From: JAAYPI01 sp963668615
GTDB taxonomy: Bacteria; Bacteroidota; Bacteroidia; Bacteroidales; Paludibacteraceae
Reading direction: 5' to 3'
Length of the DNA: 64,000 nt
NCBI GenBank assembly: GCA_963668615.2
Contig: CAXXCL010000002.1
Location: forward strand, 248,001 to 312,000
Numbering within the stretch: position 1 is the first letter of the stretch; each line of letters opens with the position of its first letter. The notes under the pieces are model-generated. The model did no database searches, was not told the origin of the DNA, and saw only the letters and a program-made list of their open reading frames with translations. Of the stretch, positions 62,538 through 64,000 are shown piece after piece. A program made the position numbers and the translations under genes.

Positions 62538-64000
62538 TTATTTCTTGATAATTTTGAATGCAGATTGACTCTTTTCAAAAGTTACTACCATTAAATATAG
62601 TCCTTCTTGCAAGTTAGAAACGTTGATTTCGTTTGTGTTTTTTGCTGACAACACAATTCCTCCATTAAGGTCCATGAGTTGAACATTTTGTGGAGTTTCT
62701 TCACTTTTGATCCAAACATTATCTTCAGCAAAAGTTGGGTAAACCGTGCAGCTTACAGCATTGTCATTACTTTCATTGATTGAAGAGGTAAAACCTGTAA
62801 AGCTACTTGGAATTGTTGGAGCTGTAACAGCAGTACTTATATAAATTTTTAATTCTCCCGGTTGTAGCGTAATAGATGCTCCGCCTGCTTGTGTAGCATT
62901 ATTATTCAGGTAATCATACCAAGTACCTGATGGCATTGTAACACTTTGTGCACCTGTATACGAGGTTCCACCTGATACGGTAAAGTTACCTACTACGTAT
63001 ATTTTTGTAGATCCCTGTGTCCATGTAGCAGAACGAACAAAATAACCTGTTCCCATACTAGTAGAAATAGAGCCATTTGTAAATACATCGGGCAAAAGTT
63101 TTGTTCGTAGACTGATAGTTTTAGCCACTTTTTGGTATGCACCCATACGGTTTGCATCTTGATACCAACCTAAACTTTCGGGTACTGGTTTTGGGTCTAC
63201 ACGATCACCTGTACCTCCTGTTGAGTTACTTAAGATACTATAATCGTAACCTAATTCTTCAAATTGCCAAAGCATTTTAGGTCCTTGCAACATGACATTA
63301 AATGCAACATTTAAAGGAACACGTGCTAAACGATCCGTTTCACTGGTTTTTACGGTTCCGTTTCCGTAAGCTTTTGCTTTATAAAAACAGCGTTCTTCAT
63401 CATGACTTTCGCAATAAGAAACCCAACCTTTTGTATTGGCACCACTAAAATCGTCTCCGTCTTTTAACCAACCCATAGCGGTTTGTTCGTATGCAGCACA
63501 ATAATTGCTCCAACACATCATTCCGTTGTTAACATAATTGGCTTCTTCGCTTGATGTCCAATGTTCAAGAATGAAATAAGCATTTGCATTTGCTGCTTTT
63601 ACAGCATTATAATAGTTAAAAATAATACCTACACGGTTATCACAAGTTGGTCCGCAGAATCCCTTAGATAAGTCCATACGGTAACCATCCACTTTGTATT
63701 CTTGAATCCAGTAGGCTAATACACGTTTGAAATAATCTTGTGTGCCCGAAAAGTCGTGGTTCCAATCTTGGTTTACACTGTCAGTATGGGGAGCTGTTAC
63801 ATTAAACCAAGGGTTGTTGCTAGAAACATTATCTGTTCCGTTCCAATATAATTTGGCAAACGGATTAACACCTGTAGCGTGATTAAATACCATATCTAAA
63901 ATAACGGCGATACCTCGTTTGTGGCACTCATCAATGAATCTCTTATAGTCATATTCAGTTCCGTATGCTTTGTCAGGAGCCATATAGTGGTTAGGATTAT
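62538..64000 (-). CDS. T9SS-exported GH13 alpha-amylase, N-terminus beyond right edge
   Basis: About 487 residues are present; the frame stays open past 64000 (HYMAPDKAYG runs back into NPNHY), so the signal peptide and any N-terminal modules are outside. GH13 regions are clear: VILDMVFNHA, nucleophile D in GYRMDLSKG, acid/base E in FILEHW and third acid D in ESHDEERC. A beta domain follows (YLNNNATQAGGASITLQPGELKIY), then a T9SS sorting domain (VYPTFAEDNVWI, LMDLNGGIVLSA, LQEGLYLMVV). It would degrade starch outside the cell. No partner genes visible; leftward, alone up to the edge. Confidence 0.9.
   Translation of the reverse strand, partial: NPNHYMAPDKAYGTEYDYKRFIDECHKRGIAVILDMVFNHATGVNPFAKLYWNGTDNVSSNNPWFNVTAPHTDSVNQDWNHDFSGTQDYFKRVLAYWIQEYKVDGYRMDLSKGFCGPTCDNRVGIIFNYYNAVKAANANAYFILEHWTSSEEANYVNNGMMCWSNYCAAYEQTAMGWLKDGDDFSGANTKGWVSYCESHDEERCFYKAKAYGNGTVKTSETDRLARVPLNVAFNVMLQGPKMLWQFEELGYDYSILSNSTGGTGDRVDPKPVPESLGWYQDANRMGAYQKVAKTISLRTKLLPDVFTNGSISTSMGTGYFVRSATWTQGSTKIYVVGNFTVSGGTSYTGAQSVTMPSGTWYDYLNNNATQAGGASITLQPGELKIYISTAVTAPTIPSSFTGFTSSINESNDNAVSCTVYPTFAEDNVWIKSEETPQNVQLMDLNGGIVLSAKNTNEINVSNLQEGLYLMVVTFEKSQSAFKIIKK

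Noticed and set aside
1..64000. CRISPR arrays, rRNA genes, phage or conjugative modules, replication origin
   Set aside because: No repeat-spacer pattern, rRNA-like block, integrase, portal, tra or dnaA-box cluster was found on either strand.

Overview
The window is an AT-rich chromosomal segment from a member of the Bacteroidota, most likely order Bacteroidales. Markers: type IX secretion (T9SS) C-terminal sorting domains on several exported proteins, gldD and gldE gliding/secretion genes, promoter -7 boxes of the Bacteroidetes form TAnnTTTG, fused nuoCD inside an eleven-subunit complex I operon without nuoEFG, a menaquinone (men) operon, a bacterial geranylgeranylglyceryl phosphate synthase, and a BtuB/BtuG type B12 locus. 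Starch enzymes at both edges plus an internal one fit a saccharolytic anaerobe or microaerobe. Genus is not resolvable by eye. I saw no rRNA, CRISPR array, phage genes or intact insertion sequence.

Layout: 1-9.9 kb holds housekeeping genes: the end of a glycogen branching enzyme, GGGP synthase, a leftward set lepA-nhaD-purB-lipid-type ABC exporter, and rightward ffh-folD. 9.9-15.7 kb is a leftward cobalamin-riboswitch operon: TonB receptor (btuB), surface lipoprotein (btuG) and two T9SS cargo proteins that look like B12-locus surface proteins. 15.8-19.1 kb holds yebC and pheT. 19.3-22 kb holds gldE, gldD, a phosphopantetheinyl transferase and tRNA-Asp. 22-30.2 kb is looser and partly accessory: a small orphan, a sugar kinase, a DUF4403 lipoprotein, an epimerase, a graveyard of decayed T9SS-domain gene ends, a lone PP-loop amidotransferase and a T9SS polysaccharide deacetylase.

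30.4-39.5 kb carries a DMP19-like protein, an alpha-amylase lipoprotein, a DUF4153 membrane protein, a DUF5916 outer-membrane protein and a LytS/LytT-type two-component pair. 39.6-49.5 kb is the leftward nuoABCDHIJKLMN operon, preceded by a candidate small RNA or attenuator. 50.1-53.5 kb encodes one large GH18-deacetylase-GT2 fusion that resembles a whole exopolysaccharide synthesis/processing machine in one chain. A small operon follows with a superoxide-reductase-like exported protein, then menF-menD-menB-menC-menE.

60.2-61.5 kb is a compact accessory cassette: an antitoxin-like mini-gene, a small exported protein, an XRE regulator with a zinc-ribbon tail, a perfect operator-like inverted repeat, a second mini-ORF, and two identical 45-bp direct repeats that each carry a promoter-like element. 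The window closes with an aldo/keto reductase and a T9SS-exported alpha-amylase cut by the edge.

Functionally, complex I and menaquinone synthesis together describe a quinone-linked anaerobic respiratory chain. The B12 operon, amylases and deacetylase describe surface nutrient capture using the T9SS to which GldD/GldE contribute.
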